From assembly GCF_029968035.1 (NCBI RefSeq), contig NZ_JASCIQ010000008.1:124001-188000 (forward strand): DNA of 64,000 nt, in the 5' to 3' direction. Positions within the stretch are counted from its first letter, which is position 1; every line of letters begins with the position of its first letter. A program made the translations under genes and the position numbers. This document shows, in pieces, positions 43,655-52,203 of the stretch. The notes beneath the pieces were generated by a model, which was not told the DNA's origin, ran no database searches, and saw nothing but the letters and a program-made list of their open reading frames with translations. The stretch is from Streptomyces cavernicola (GTDB lineage: Bacteria; Actinomycetota; Actinomycetes; Streptomycetales; Streptomycetaceae).

Positions 43655-44267
43655 CCGACTCCTCAACGTCGGTGGCGGAACGTGGTGGGGTGGTGCACGG
43701 GTGTGTGATGCCTCGCCCGCACCGGTCCGATGCGTCGGCCCGCGCCGAATCGGTGGAGAGATAGATCACCCGGCCCGCCCAGGCTCGCCGGTACCGGCCA
43801 GCTTGTGCTGGCACAGGGGGCTGCGCAACCGGTCTGCGACTACGGATCCGGGCGGGGAGGGGCGGGGCTTGCCGAGGGCGGGGGCGGGCCTGACGTCAGG
43901 GCGGGGGCGGGGCCGGGCCGGGAGTGTTCACGGCCGCCTGTCCGTGGCCGGTGGTGTTCACGCCACATGCGCGCATACGTCGTCGAGCATTTCCATGGCG
44001 AGGAGGCCGCGCTGCTGGCTGTGGACGAGCCGGGGGATGCGAAGAACGGAACCCACACCGTCGCCGTCCAACACCAATAGGTCCTCCCGGAGGCGTGACG
44101 CTTTCGCGAACGCTTCTCCGGGACCGGCGTCAGGCAGACGAAGGCCGCTCCAGCGTCCGGCGAATGCCCAGGTGTGCGGCTCATTTCGACCTCAGGCCAC
44201 AAGGAACAAGCTGAGACGACGTGGTCTTTCCCGTGCCCACGTCACCGACGGGACGGGGCCGGCGCCG
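43655..44267. other. Long leader/intergenic region of pyruvate carboxylase
   Basis: About 600 bases lack a confident gene. The part near 43855-43922 is a run of GGGGCGGG-type tracts without dyad symmetry. The promoter of the carboxylase must lie in the first half. The second half holds a protein-like frame on the minus strand (separate entry). Confidence 0.5.
43958..44191 (-). pseudogene. Orphan C-terminal protein fragment, family unknown
   Basis: A minus-strand frame reads EPHTWAFAGRWSGLRLPDAG, PGEAFAKASRLREDLLVLDG then IPRLVHSQQRGLLAMEMLDD. Codon positions show high GC at the third base, as in real genes. It begins directly after a stop codon and has no start before a TTG/GTG pair near 44080, which itself has GGGAGG upstream and would give about 40 residues. 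It is either a gene remnant or a very short gene. I do not recognise the family. Confidence 0.35.
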
Positions 44268-45242
44268 CTATGGGGTAGGACCGTGGGCGAGTTCTCGGCC
44301 GAGCCGCGTGAGGGTGTGGAGCATGGCGGAGCGCTGCCGACTGCTGCTGATCAGTCCGGCGTTGCGGAGCGTGCTGGCGTGTTGACTGGCGGAGGGGATG
44401 GACACTCCGCTGCGCAGGGCGAGTTCGCTGGTCGAGCAGGGTGTGTCGAGTGAGCACAGGACGGTGGCGCGGGTCCGCCCGAGCAGGGCGCTCAGGGCCG
44501 CGCGCGGTGTGTTCGCCGGTCGGGACTGGTGGGTAGCCGGATAGACCAGGATCGGTGGCAGTTCAGGGTCGATGAAGGTGACGGGGAATCGGGTGCAGAA
44601 GTACGAGGGGATCAGGGTGATGCCCCGCCCCTTGAGGTGCAGGTCGCGGTCGCGGGGGTAGCTGCAGGTAAGCGTCGGGGCAGTCCATCGGCCGCATAGC
44701 TCGAGGCTCTGCAGAAGCTGTCCGACCCCGCCGTCGAGGACGTCGCGGCTGCGGCGGGCGCGTTCGCCGTGGACACACTGATCGACCCGTGGCCAGTGCG
44801 GTGCGAGGAACTCGTCGTGATACACGGCAAGGGCATGTCCGAGTTCCTGCTGGACCGGCTGATCCCCGTCGGCCAGCCGGCGCACCCACATCGGTGCGGC
44901 ACGGTGGTCGAAGGCTTGGGCCAGGTCCTGTCTGAGCCTCCCCGCCGGAGTGGACCGGACCAGGTCGAGGGAGGCGTCGAAGCGTCCCGGATTCGCCGGG
45001 GTCAGGAAGTCGGGGAAGCCCCCGCGCGGCGGCACCAGCGTGGTCAACAGCCGCACCACGCGCCGGTGATCGCTCGCGGTGAGGCGTGCCCGGACGTGCC
45101 GCAGCCACGGCCCGTACACGGCGGCAGGCCGACGTGACTGAAGGATGTGCAGGCTGTTCACCAGCTCCCACATCACATCGGGCGAGGCAGACACCACAGT
45201 GCGGGCCAGATCGTCCGCAGTGAAGTGGATACGCAGTGCCAT
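44268..45242 (-). CDS. ArsR-type winged-helix regulator with N-terminal DUF5937-like domain
   Basis: A 324-residue regulator. Residues 1-230 form a DUF5937-like domain (IHFTADDLARTVVSASPDVM; TLIPSYFCTRFPVTFIDPE). The last 80 residues are an ArsR helix-turn-helix: LLGRTRATVLCSLDTPCST, SELALRSGVSIPSASQHAST and LRNAGLISSSRQRSAML. In Streptomyces such proteins are common orphan regulators near small secreted-protein or transporter genes. ATG 45242 has no strong ribosome site. A decayed relative of its DNA-binding part lies at 47380, so the region may once have had two. Confidence 0.85.
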   Translation of the reverse strand: MALRIHFTADDLARTVVSASPDVMWELVNSLHILQSRRPAAVYGPWLRHVRARLTASDHRRVVRLLTTLVPPRGGFPDFLTPANPGRFDASLDLVRSTPAGRLRQDLAQAFDHRAAPMWVRRLADGDQPVQQELGHALAVYHDEFLAPHWPRVDQCVHGERARRSRDVLDGGVGQLLQSLELCGRWTAPTLTCSYPRDRDLHLKGRGITLIPSYFCTRFPVTFIDPELPPILVYPATHQSRPANTPRAALSALLGRTRATVLCSLDTPCSTSELALRSGVSIPSASQHASTLRNAGLISSSRQRSAMLHTLTRLGRELAHGPTP

Positions 45243-45318
45243 GAACCGTTCCCCCCAACGGTGTTCGGCGTGCTGGATCGCTATGGGCTGATCCGATTCT
45301 CCTCAAGTCCTCAGGGCG

Positions 45319-45819
45319 TTACGTGAGATCCGATTCGCTCCAGGCGGAGCACTTGGCCTTCTTGCTGAAGGACGTACACACCTTGATCTTGACTTCGCGG
45401 TTCTCCTTGAAGTTCTCGTCGATGGTCCGGTAGCTCTTGCCCTTGCTGCTGTACGTCCGCTTCTTGTATCCGTCGACCTTGAGCAGGACCTTGGTGGAGT
45501 GGCCGTTTCGGTAGTGGTCCAGGATTCCGATGCTGTCGCCGTCCGGCTCGAACCAGGCGAAGGTGCGGTTCTCCTTGGTCGTGTAACACCCCGCGCTGAT
45601 GTCGGCCAGGTCCTGCGTGTAGCACTTCGTCTTTTTGCGTGACGCTGCGGCCGATTCGGGCGGAGACACGGAGAGAGACGAGGATGCGGACGCGCCGACC
45701 GCGATCCGGACTTGTTCGGCTTGTTGTCCGGCGAATGCAGTCCCCGTGCCGGCCGTAATTCCACCTCCAGCGACCAGGAAGAGACAAGCGGCGGCAGTCA
45801 CATTCCGCCGTGCTTTCAT
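45319..45819 (-). CDS. Small secreted Cys-containing protein, paralogue of the 46262 protein
   Basis: A 166-residue protein with a signal peptide (to TAFAG). The mature part has CYTQDLADISAGCYTTKEN, FAWFEPDGDSIGILDHYRNG and ENREVKIKVCTSFSKKAKCS. The order W-[FY]-E, GD, I-[LV]-D, E-x-R-x-V and two late Cys is shared with the divergent gene at 46262, so the two are probably paralogues. ATG 45819 follows GGAGGAAAA. Function unknown; disulfide-stabilised secreted proteins of this size are often wall-associated or antagonistic factors, but nothing here shows which. Confidence 0.75.
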   Translation of the reverse strand: MKARRNVTAAACLFLVAGGGITAGTGTAFAGQQAEQVRIAVGASASSSLSVSPPESAAASRKKTKCYTQDLADISAGCYTTKENRTFAWFEPDGDSIGILDHYRNGHSTKVLLKVDGYKKRTYSSKGKSYRTIDENFKENREVKIKVCTSFSKKAKCSAWSESDLT

Positions 45820-46073
45820 GTGTTTTCCTCCGTATCGCTGTCGCTGCTGTCGCCGCGGTGGCAACCGCCTTCTGTTCCGAGTCGGCCGCGGGCGGAAGGC
45901 GCTCAGATCCTTTTCACGTCACGCGCCCAATGCCGAGGCCGACAGGGGAACTTTCCTTTGCGACGCGCGCTGCGGCCAGCAGTTTCGACGCTGGCCGAAA
46001 CACCTGGCGAGAGCACGGGGAGCAGCCCTAGCGTTCGCGTTGTCATGCCCTGAGCGACAAAGGGAGGGGCGTG

Positions 46074-46241
46074 ATGATTCGGAACGCTGAAGTTCGCGAA
46101 GGCCGACAGGGCCACCGAGCCGAAACCGACGACGGTCCGAGTGCGGCGAAGAGAGAAAAAGCGTCCTGGTACTGGACCTTCGACCACATCGTCCTCGACG
46201 AGCTCACCCCCGGAAACCGATTTCACCCAGAAACGCGCTGA
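46074..46241 (+). CDS. Hypothetical 55-residue protein
   Basis: A short frame with an excellent ribosome site (AGGGAGG, about seven bases before ATG 46074; GTG 46071 is also possible). The protein is charged, with KREKASWYWTFDHIVLDELT in its second half, and has no signal peptide. It ends 20 bases before the secreted protein gene at 46262, so it could be a coupled leader gene. Bases 45820-46070 hold no other gene. The evidence is the ribosome site and position only. Confidence 0.4.
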   Translation: MIRNAEVREGRQGHRAETDDGPSAAKREKASWYWTFDHIVLDELTPGNRFHPETR

Positions 46242-46261
46242 CATCAACAGACAGGGAGCAC

Positions 46262-46753
46262 ATGGTGCGCTTATCGAGCCTGCCGTCCATAGCCGCCGCC
46301 CTCGTGGCCGCCGGGGCACTTGCCGTCAGTACGCCGGCGGCCTCGGCCGACACCGGGCCGGCCGCAGCCTTGGCCGAAGCGAAGGCCCAGGCCGAAGCAC
46401 AGACCGGGAAACGGGACTGCTTTGTCGGCAACATCAACAACGGCGACAAGTGGACCGCCTACGCCCAGAATCCCACGCACCCCGGACAGGCAACCTGGTA
46501 CGAGCACGGGGACAGGCTCAAGATCGTGGATTCCCTGTCCGACGGCAACCGCACCATCGGGAGTATCCGCTGGTGCTCCGGTGGCGACTGGTCGAAGTGG
46601 CACAACTACGACTCCGGTCCGGACGAGGGCAACATCGATGTCCGGTGGAAGAACTTCGACTTGAAGGAGGGCCGCAAGGTCCAGATCCTCGCCTGCCGGG
46701 ACAACGGCGGGGACGGTGACCGCTGCGGGAAGACCGTCAGCGCCAACGCCTGA
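46262..46753 (+). CDS. Small secreted Cys-containing protein
   Basis: A 163-residue exported protein: signal to AASA, then a short Ala/Glu/Lys helix (AALAEAKAQAEAQTGKRD) and a beta-rich part with CFVGNINNGDKWTAYAQNP, WYEHGDRLKIVDSLSDGN and EGRKVQILACRDNGGDGDRC. Four Cys can pair. It shares the W-Y-E-GD-IVD, E-x-R-x-V pattern with the divergent 45319 product. The ATG follows GGGAG. It is 55 bases before the I36-like gene, probably one transcript. Confidence 0.8.
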   Translation: MVRLSSLPSIAAALVAAGALAVSTPAASADTGPAAALAEAKAQAEAQTGKRDCFVGNINNGDKWTAYAQNPTHPGQATWYEHGDRLKIVDSLSDGNRTIGSIRWCSGGDWSKWHNYDSGPDEGNIDVRWKNFDLKEGRKVQILACRDNGGDGDRCGKTVSANA

Positions 46754-46808
46754 CACGTCCGGTTCCGGCGAGTCCGCCGACAACCACCAAACGGGAGGGA
46801 TCTTCTTG

Positions 46809-47213
46809 ATGAGGAAAACACTGGTGACAGCCGCTGCCGGCCTACTGGCCCTCGGCATGGCCACAGCTGCTCAGGCAACCAACAGCGACACCACGGCCCG
46901 GTTCGAAGTTCAGGGCAAGTCGAGCTGCCCCGACGGGTACGTGTGCGTGTGGAACAACAACTCGTTCTCCGGAAAGCCGAAATGGAAGTCGAAGGGCAAC
47001 CTGAACAGGGACGTGTTCTCGGCCGACGGGATCTCCATCCTCAACAACGGAACGCGTTACCCGGGCGCAGACCACATCTACTACAAGTACACCTACCAGC
47101 CTGGCGGAAAGGAGGTCTCGGGCTGTCTGCACTACCCCGGAAGCACCCCGAACAGCAAGAAGACCTATACGGGTGTGGTCCTGAACTATGCGCAGTGGGG
47201 CGGCGAATGCTGA
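46809..47213 (+). CDS. Secreted peptidase inhibitor I36-like protein
   Basis: A 134-residue secreted protein. The signal peptide ends TAAQA. The mature part has CPDGYVCVWNNNSFSGKPKW (beta-gamma crystallin/SMPI-like strand), SISILNNGT-like turns and CLHYPGSTPNSKKTY, with four Cys. This is the pattern of peptidase inhibitor family I36 (Streptomyces metalloproteinase inhibitor). ATG 46809 follows GGGAGGG by nine bases. It probably shares a transcript with the upstream secreted protein. Confidence 0.82.
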   Translation: MRKTLVTAAAGLLALGMATAAQATNSDTTARFEVQGKSSCPDGYVCVWNNNSFSGKPKWKSKGNLNRDVFSADGISILNNGTRYPGADHIYYKYTYQPGGKEVSGCLHYPGSTPNSKKTYTGVVLNYAQWGGEC

Positions 47214-47379
47214 CCTGAGTTGACTTCCGCTCATCGGCACCGGCAGCCCTGGCGCCTGCGGGCTCTCCGGAAAGAGAGCTACAAGGCCCGTCCGAGGAGC
47301 GGAAGCCCACACTGGCCGGTTCAGGTCATCCGTGTCCTGGCCTGGCTACCTCCCCTTGTTGTGGACATCGCCCGGGGAG

Positions 47380-47640
47380 GTGCGCCCCCGGAGCCCGTCC
47401 TCCGGGGGCTGTCGCATGTCCCCCCGAGGACCGAGCGCAGCGTCCGCGGCGCGACGTGGCGCGCTGGTGGACGATCCCGGCGAAGCGGCGAACTCGCCCT
47501 GCACATCGGGCTGTCCGCGGCGAGGGCCGGCAGGCACGCGGACGGCGCTCCGGGAGGCGGGCCTGATCACCAGCATCCGGCACGGCGGCGAGGTGCAGCA
47601 CTTCGCGCCCCGTGGGCGCGGAACTGTCGGGGCGCGGGGC
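47380..47640 (+). pseudogene. Remnant of an ArsR-type helix-turn-helix with frameshifts
   Basis: Two frames together give an ArsR DNA-binding domain: one has RRGALVDDPGEA, the next SGELALHIGLSAA, and the first again RTALREAGLITSIRHGGEVQ. They match the order seen in the regulator at 44268 (SELAL..., SASQHAST, LRNAGLISS). At least two frameshifts (near 47485 and 47530) and no start make it a remnant. The rest of the 47214-47788 gap shows no gene. Confidence 0.55.
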
Positions 47641-47788
47641 GGCACATCCTTCCTGAAGCCTCGCCGGAGCCTGGAGGTCCGTTTGCCTCAGGGCCAAACC
47701 TTCTGGCCGTGGCCGCAACCCGTCTCCTCTAATGGCACCACTGGTCATGGCCACACCAGGTGGCATGCCACAACGGGGAGGAAACCAA

Positions 47789-49216
47789 GTGAAGAGAAGC
47801 ATGGCTGTGCTACTGGGCGGGGTCCTGGCAGCGGCCGCGCTCAGCGCACCCACGGCCGCCGCGCAGGACCCGCTCGCCGACCGCCCGGACTTCAAGGCCC
47901 CCTACCAGTGCAAGGAGAAGGGCTGGACCTACTTCGGCGGGCACGACTACACAGGCGCACTGGACATCAACAAGGGCTCGGGCAACTCGGACCTGGGCGA
48001 GCCGATCCTCGCCTCGGCCGGCGGCAAGGTGAACGTCGCGACAGACAGCAAGGCCGGGAAGTACGTGGAGATCGACCACGGCGGCGGCTGGCAGACGCGC
48101 TATCTGCACCTGCAGAGCCAGACCGTCAAGGACGGCGCGAAGGTCCAGCAGGGCGACCGGATCGGCACGCTGGGCAACACCGGAGATGCCCCGCTGGCGC
48201 ACCTCCACTTCGACCAGCGCCTCAACGGCAAGGGCGTGGAGGTCCACCTCGAAGGCAAGAACCTCTACCCCTACCCCCCGAACGACAGCGAGCGGAAGGA
48301 ACTGGTCAGCTCCAACTGCGGCGGCGACGGCGACGACCCGGGTGAGCCAGGCCCCGAGCCGAAGGCCACCACCCTCGAGTACACCGGGGACAAGAGCATC
48401 TCCAACGGCTCGGACGCCAAGCTCTCCGCCGTACTGAAGACCAAGAAGTCGGAGAAGCCGGTCAAGAACCGCGTGGTGTCCTTCAAGCTCGGTACGGGTG
48501 AATCCGCCGAGACCTGCAAGGACAAGACCGACGCCAAGGGCAAGGCCTCCTGCCCGGTCCCGGTGACCGGGCAGAAGCTGACGGACGACGCCGAGGTGCC
48601 GCTCACCGCGACCTTCAAGGGCGACAGCTCGTACGGGAAGTCCAAGGACAACGCGGACCTCAAGCTCCAGCATGTGGAGGGCCGTTCCTACGGCCTCTCC
48701 GCCGAGGTCCCGCTCCCGCTGGTCCCGGTGAACATCGACCCGACGCCGGACACCGGCCCCGTCCGCGCGGCGGGCGCGGAGACCGAGGGACCGGAGTGCG
48801 TGAAGGGCGTCGACGCGCTCGTCCTGGACGTCAAGGCGCTCTGCGCGAAGGTCGCCACCCGGACCGGCCCGAGCAGCGCCACGTCGACCGCCACCGTCGC
48901 CGACGCGAACATCGGCCTGCCTGGGCTGCCCGTGATCGGCGTCTCCGGGCTGACGTCGAAGTCGACGAGCAGCTGCACGAAGTCCAAGGGGAGCGTCAGC
49001 CTGGAACTGACCGTGGCCGGCAAGGCGGTCGAGCTCCCGAGCACCCCGGGCTTCGAGGTCGACTTGGGCCCCGCGGGCAAGCTCGTGGTCAACGAGCAGA
49101 CCCGAGTGAAGGGCGCCGACAAGGGCCTGACGGTCAACGCCGTACACCTGACGACACTCGGGGGTGCGGACGTGGTGCTCGGCTCCAGCACCTCCAGCGC
49201 GCACAACTGCAAGTAG
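47789..49216 (+). CDS. Secreted M23 peptidase with Ig-like and choice-of-anchor-type C-terminal domains
   Basis: A 475-residue exported protein. After the signal peptide (AALSAPTAAAQ) the M23/lysostaphin-type domain covers about 25-165: YFGGHDYTGALDINKG (zinc His and Asp) and LAHLHFDQRLNG (HxH motif). A Pro/Glu linker leads to an Ig-like domain (about 190-300, KNRVVSFKLGTGESAETC) and then a region like choice-of-anchor P proteins (GRSYGLSAEVPLPLVPVNID to the end) with several Cys. It would cut peptidoglycan peptides or bind them. GTG 47789 follows GGGAGGAAA. Confidence 0.85.
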   Translation: MKRSMAVLLGGVLAAAALSAPTAAAQDPLADRPDFKAPYQCKEKGWTYFGGHDYTGALDINKGSGNSDLGEPILASAGGKVNVATDSKAGKYVEIDHGGGWQTRYLHLQSQTVKDGAKVQQGDRIGTLGNTGDAPLAHLHFDQRLNGKGVEVHLEGKNLYPYPPNDSERKELVSSNCGGDGDDPGEPGPEPKATTLEYTGDKSISNGSDAKLSAVLKTKKSEKPVKNRVVSFKLGTGESAETCKDKTDAKGKASCPVPVTGQKLTDDAEVPLTATFKGDSSYGKSKDNADLKLQHVEGRSYGLSAEVPLPLVPVNIDPTPDTGPVRAAGAETEGPECVKGVDALVLDVKALCAKVATRTGPSSATSTATVADANIGLPGLPVIGVSGLTSKSTSSCTKSKGSVSLELTVAGKAVELPSTPGFEVDLGPAGKLVVNEQTRVKGADKGLTVNAVHLTTLGGADVVLGSSTSSAHNCK

Positions 49217-49285
49217 GCCAAGTAGGCAGGAAGAACGACAAGGAGAACTGAGGGGAATCGCAAGGAGACCCCCGTGCCCAACCGC

Positions 49286-49313
49286 GCCCCGCCGAGCCCG
49301 CGCTCGGCGGGGC
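49286..49313. terminator. 12-bp-arm hairpin after the M23 gene
   Basis: GCCCCGCCGAGC and GCTCGGCGGGGC are exact complements around a four-base loop, about 70 bases after the stop. Confidence 0.7.
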
Positions 49314-49320
49314 ATCGGGT

Positions 49321-49376
49321 CATCAGCGCATCAGGGCATCAGGGCATCAGGGCATCAGGGCATCAGGGCATCAGGC
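49321..49376. repeat. 8-bp tandem repeat, seven units
   Basis: Five exact CATCAGGG units are flanked by CATCAGCG and CATCAGGC. It lies directly after the M23 terminator and is non-coding. Confidence 0.9.
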
Positions 49377-49615
49377 AGCACCCTCCAGGCTGCCGCTCGG
49401 CACAGCCCCCGCAGCCACGCCGAGGAAGTCGCGCGCGCCCAACTCGGCCAGGACAAACCCCGGTTGGCCGGCGCGAAGATCTACGGCACGCTCGACCGTG
49501 CTCGCGGCGCAGGGGATCCCAACCCCGGGCGGGCCGCGCAAGGGAGTTCGGGGAGCTCTTCCGGCTCGGGGAAGGTGGACTGCCCACCGATGCCGCGCCG
49601 TCGGAGCCGTAAGAC
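49371..49615 (+). pseudogene. Decayed coding fragment, family unknown
   Basis: The plus-strand frame RSHAEEVARAQLGQDKPRLA then GAKIYGTLDRARGAG has strong third-position GC, and after a frame change near 49510 it resumes as RAREFGELFRLGEGGLPTD and a stop. Downstream (49616-49750) the minus strand reads protein-like (FGTTQAQALDNPAAFRAPFG, DDRINRSVDAAALRARV) but has no start. Neither piece is recognised. The whole 49217-49797 gap looks like gene debris. Confidence 0.35.
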
Positions 49616-49797
49616 GCGCGCCCGTAGCGCTGCCGCATCGACCGATCGGTTGATCCTGTCGTCGCCGAACGGCGCACGGAACGCAGCCGGGTTGTCGAGG
49701 GCCTGGGCCTGAGTCGTCCCGAAACTGAGGGGGCAGAGCGGGAACGCCGGCTTCCCGCACCATCCCGGTCATTCCGGTACACCTTGAGGAGCCCCCG

Positions 49798-50352
49798 TTG
49801 AAGCACGCGAAGAAGCCACTCCGTACGCGGGTACTGATCGGCGCGGGCGTCGCCGCCGCCGTGGCCGCGGGAACCGCCGGTGTGCTCTCCGCCAACGCGA
49901 CCGAGACCGAGCCGGCCGCCGCCGTCACGGAGGCCGCCGCGGAGAACCTGCGGGAGACCAGCCACCTGACCGTCGACGCCGCGACCAAGGCCGCGCAGGC
50001 CGCGCTCGACGCCGCCGAGAAGGAGAACCAGCGCATCACCGTCGCGGTCGTCGACCGCAACGGCAACACCATCGTCACCCTGCGCGGCGACGGCGCGGGC
50101 CCGCAGTCGTACGAGTCGGCGGAGCGGAAGGCGTACACGGCCGTCTCCTGGAACGCGCCGACCTCCGAGCTGGTGAAGCGCCTTGAGCAGGCCCCGAACC
50201 TGAAGGACATCCCGGGCACCCTGTTCCTGGGCGGTGGCGCCCCGGTCGCCGAGGAGGGCACTCCGATCGCGGGCATCGGTGTGGCCGGTGCGCCGTCGGG
50301 CGAACTGGACGAGAAGTTCGCCAAGGCCGGCGTCGCCGCGCTCGGCCAGTAG
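49798..50352 (+). CDS. Exported GlcG/HbpS-family protein
   Basis: A 184-residue protein with a signal peptide (TRVLIGAGVAAAVAAGTAGV) and a GlcG/HbpS domain: LTVDAATKAAQAALDAAEKE, ITVAVVDRNGNTIVTLRGDG, then AERKAYTAVSWNAPTSELVK and GGGAPVAEEGTPIAGIGVAG. HbpS in Streptomyces binds haem outside the cell with the SenS/SenR two-component system, but no sensor kinase is nearby here. TTG 49798 follows GAGGAG by six bases. A haem or small-molecule binding role is inferred from family. Confidence 0.85.
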   Translation: MKHAKKPLRTRVLIGAGVAAAVAAGTAGVLSANATETEPAAAVTEAAAENLRETSHLTVDAATKAAQAALDAAEKENQRITVAVVDRNGNTIVTLRGDGAGPQSYESAERKAYTAVSWNAPTSELVKRLEQAPNLKDIPGTLFLGGGAPVAEEGTPIAGIGVAGAPSGELDEKFAKAGVAALGQ

Positions 50353-50358
50353 GCCCCA

Positions 50359-50408
50359 ACACGCGGGCGGCACTCGGGAGTTCCCTGCCGGGTGCCGCCT
50401 GCTCGTGT
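50359..50408. terminator. Bidirectional hairpin between HbpS-like and DUF3100 genes
   Basis: ACACG-CGGGCGGCAC-TCGG pairs with CCGG-GTGCCGCC-TGC-TCGTGT, with small mismatches, between convergent genes. Confidence 0.6.
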
Positions 50409-50433
50409 CTCTCCCCCTGTTCGTCTCCGAGCC

Positions 50434-51903
50434 TCAGAGGTGCAGCACGCTCTGGCCGAGCGCGGCGGCGACGATGAACGAGGAGCTGTACGTCAGCAGC
50501 GCCACGACCACGATCTTCCAGCTCAGCTGGCGCAGCGCCTGGATGTCACGGCCGAGGGTCAGGCCGATCATGGCCAGGCCCGGCAGGCCGATCAGCATCG
50601 CGTCGAGGTTCTCCATGACGTGGCCCAGCCAGGCCCCGGTCGGCAGGAAGTCGGCCGACAGGATCGTGGCGATGCCCAGGACGAAGACGCTGGCCGGGAT
50701 GACGGAGATCCGCTTGCCGAGCGCGAAGCACACGCGGGTGAGGAGCAGCAGGAACGCGACGCCGATCGCGTCCTCGACCGAGATGGAGCGGGTGCCGAGC
50801 GCGTTGATCAGCAGCGCACCGAGGCCCACGATCGCGTAGGCGATGGCCTGCACGCGCGGCGGTGTCGCCACGTCCGGGTCGCGGACGACCTCCAGGACGG
50901 GCCGGTCGTCGTCGTCATCGGCCTTCTCCGCTGCGACACCCGAGCCGCTTCCGGCGGTGGCGCTTTCGGCCGTGGTGCTTCCGGCCTTGGCGATCCGCCG
51001 GCCGTTGTCGTCCCGGCCGAACACCCGGCTCCAGAACGTGTAGAGGCGGCGGCACAGCGGCAGCGCCAGGAAGATCCCGGAGTAGAAGCCCACGAGGTTC
51101 GTGACGAGGTTGGACAGGGCCGCGAGCGCGGTGATCTCCGCCGCCTGGTCGGGGTAGATCAGCGACAGCGCGCCCACGCCGCCCAGCATCATCGAACCGG
51201 AGCCCAGGCCGAGGCCCAGGGCGAGCGCGAGCGGGCTGAAGATGCCGAGGCTGCCGAGCCCGCCGGCGAGCAGCGAGATGTACAGGGCGCCGAAGACCGA
51301 GCCGAGCACCCACACCGAGAAGACGCCCCGGTACTCGGGCGACCGCACCCCGAACCGCTCGATGGCGAACGCCAGATAGGACTCGCGGTCGATGGACCAG
51401 GTGGCCCCGACGGCCGCGCGGCCGAGGCCGAGACCGACCGCCACCGGCAGGGCGAGCAGCACCGTGCCGAAGATGTGGCCGACCTCCTGCAGCACGATGG
51501 CGGGGCCGAGGTTGGTGAACTTGGCCAGGGAAGGGCCGATCTCGGTGCCGAGGCGGGCCAGGAACAGGACGATGCTGATCTCCAGGAGCACCGTCGACAC
51601 GGACCGGGTCGCCCCCGACACCGGCCGCCACTGCTGCACGCCGACGATGCCGCCGATCAGGACCGCCCAGATGATCGGGAACAGCGCGATCGCGGCCGGA
51701 CCTATCTCGAAGGTGTGCTCGCCGATGAGCACGGCGACGAGGGAGATCGCGGTGGACAGCACCGTGGCGGTCACCCAGTGGGCACAGGTGACCTTCCCCG
51801 CCGGAGGGTCGGCAGGAGAACCGGCAGGAGAACCGGCCTGAGAACTGGCCGGGGAACTGGCCGGAGGGCTGGGGGCGGTGGTCGTGTCGTGGGTCAGATC
51901 CAT
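50434..51903 (-). CDS. DUF3100-family membrane protein
   Basis: A 489-residue protein of about 12 hydrophobic segments. After a Ser/Pro/Ala-rich N-terminus with a short repeat (ASSPASSQAGSPAGSPAD) it has VLIGEHTFEIGPAAIALFPI, the typical opening of DUF3100, then LLEISIVLFLARLGTEIGPS. An acidic cytoplasmic loop follows (AEKADDDDDRPVLEVVRD, about 310-340). DUF3100 proteins are usually found beside amidohydrolases or acylases and are suspected transporters. Here it diverges from such a gene at 52204, with two GTATAC palindromes between. It may import the amidohydrolase substrate. Confidence 0.78.
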   Translation of the reverse strand: MDLTHDTTTAPSPPASSPASSQAGSPAGSPADPPAGKVTCAHWVTATVLSTAISLVAVLIGEHTFEIGPAAIALFPIIWAVLIGGIVGVQQWRPVSGATRSVSTVLLEISIVLFLARLGTEIGPSLAKFTNLGPAIVLQEVGHIFGTVLLALPVAVGLGLGRAAVGATWSIDRESYLAFAIERFGVRSPEYRGVFSVWVLGSVFGALYISLLAGGLGSLGIFSPLALALGLGLGSGSMMLGGVGALSLIYPDQAAEITALAALSNLVTNLVGFYSGIFLALPLCRRLYTFWSRVFGRDDNGRRIAKAGSTTAESATAGSGSGVAAEKADDDDDRPVLEVVRDPDVATPPRVQAIAYAIVGLGALLINALGTRSISVEDAIGVAFLLLLTRVCFALGKRISVIPASVFVLGIATILSADFLPTGAWLGHVMENLDAMLIGLPGLAMIGLTLGRDIQALRQLSWKIVVVALLTYSSSFIVAAALGQSVLHL

Positions 51904-51958
51904 GACTGTCTCCGCAACAAGGAGGCGACGTTCGGTACCGGCTCTCCCGGGAGGGCCG

Positions 51959-52077
51959 TTTGGTATACCGGAAAAGGTGCACCGGCTACCGGGCTCCTGT
52001 CCATACCCCTGGCAGCAGGGATTTTTATTTCGGCCTTAACCGCCGACGCAGCGAAGTCTTCCGCTTTGGTATACCGG
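51959..52077. promoter_or_regulatory. Two identical TTTGGTATACCGG operators
   Basis: The 13-base TTTGGTATACCGG occurs at 51959-51971 and 52065-52077 in the divergent DUF3100/amidohydrolase region. Its core GGTATACC is a perfect palindrome, the shape bound by GntR/FadR-like regulators. The copies are 106 bases apart, about ten helical turns. A/T-rich sequence (ATTTTTATTT) lies between them. The same core recurs at 54047. Confidence 0.65.
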
Positions 52078-52203
52078 TTGCTACGATCCCTGGACCTCGC
52101 GCCCCATCCCCCACGCCCCGTCCCCGCGCCCCGTCCCGCCGTCCCTCGCGCCGCGCCTCGTTCCCGGCCGGGGAGACCGGCCCGGAAACGTCCAGGAGGT
52201 CCT

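Noticed and set aside
49321..49376. CRISPR-like array
   Set aside because: Units are 8 bases with no spacers, so this is a simple tandem repeat.
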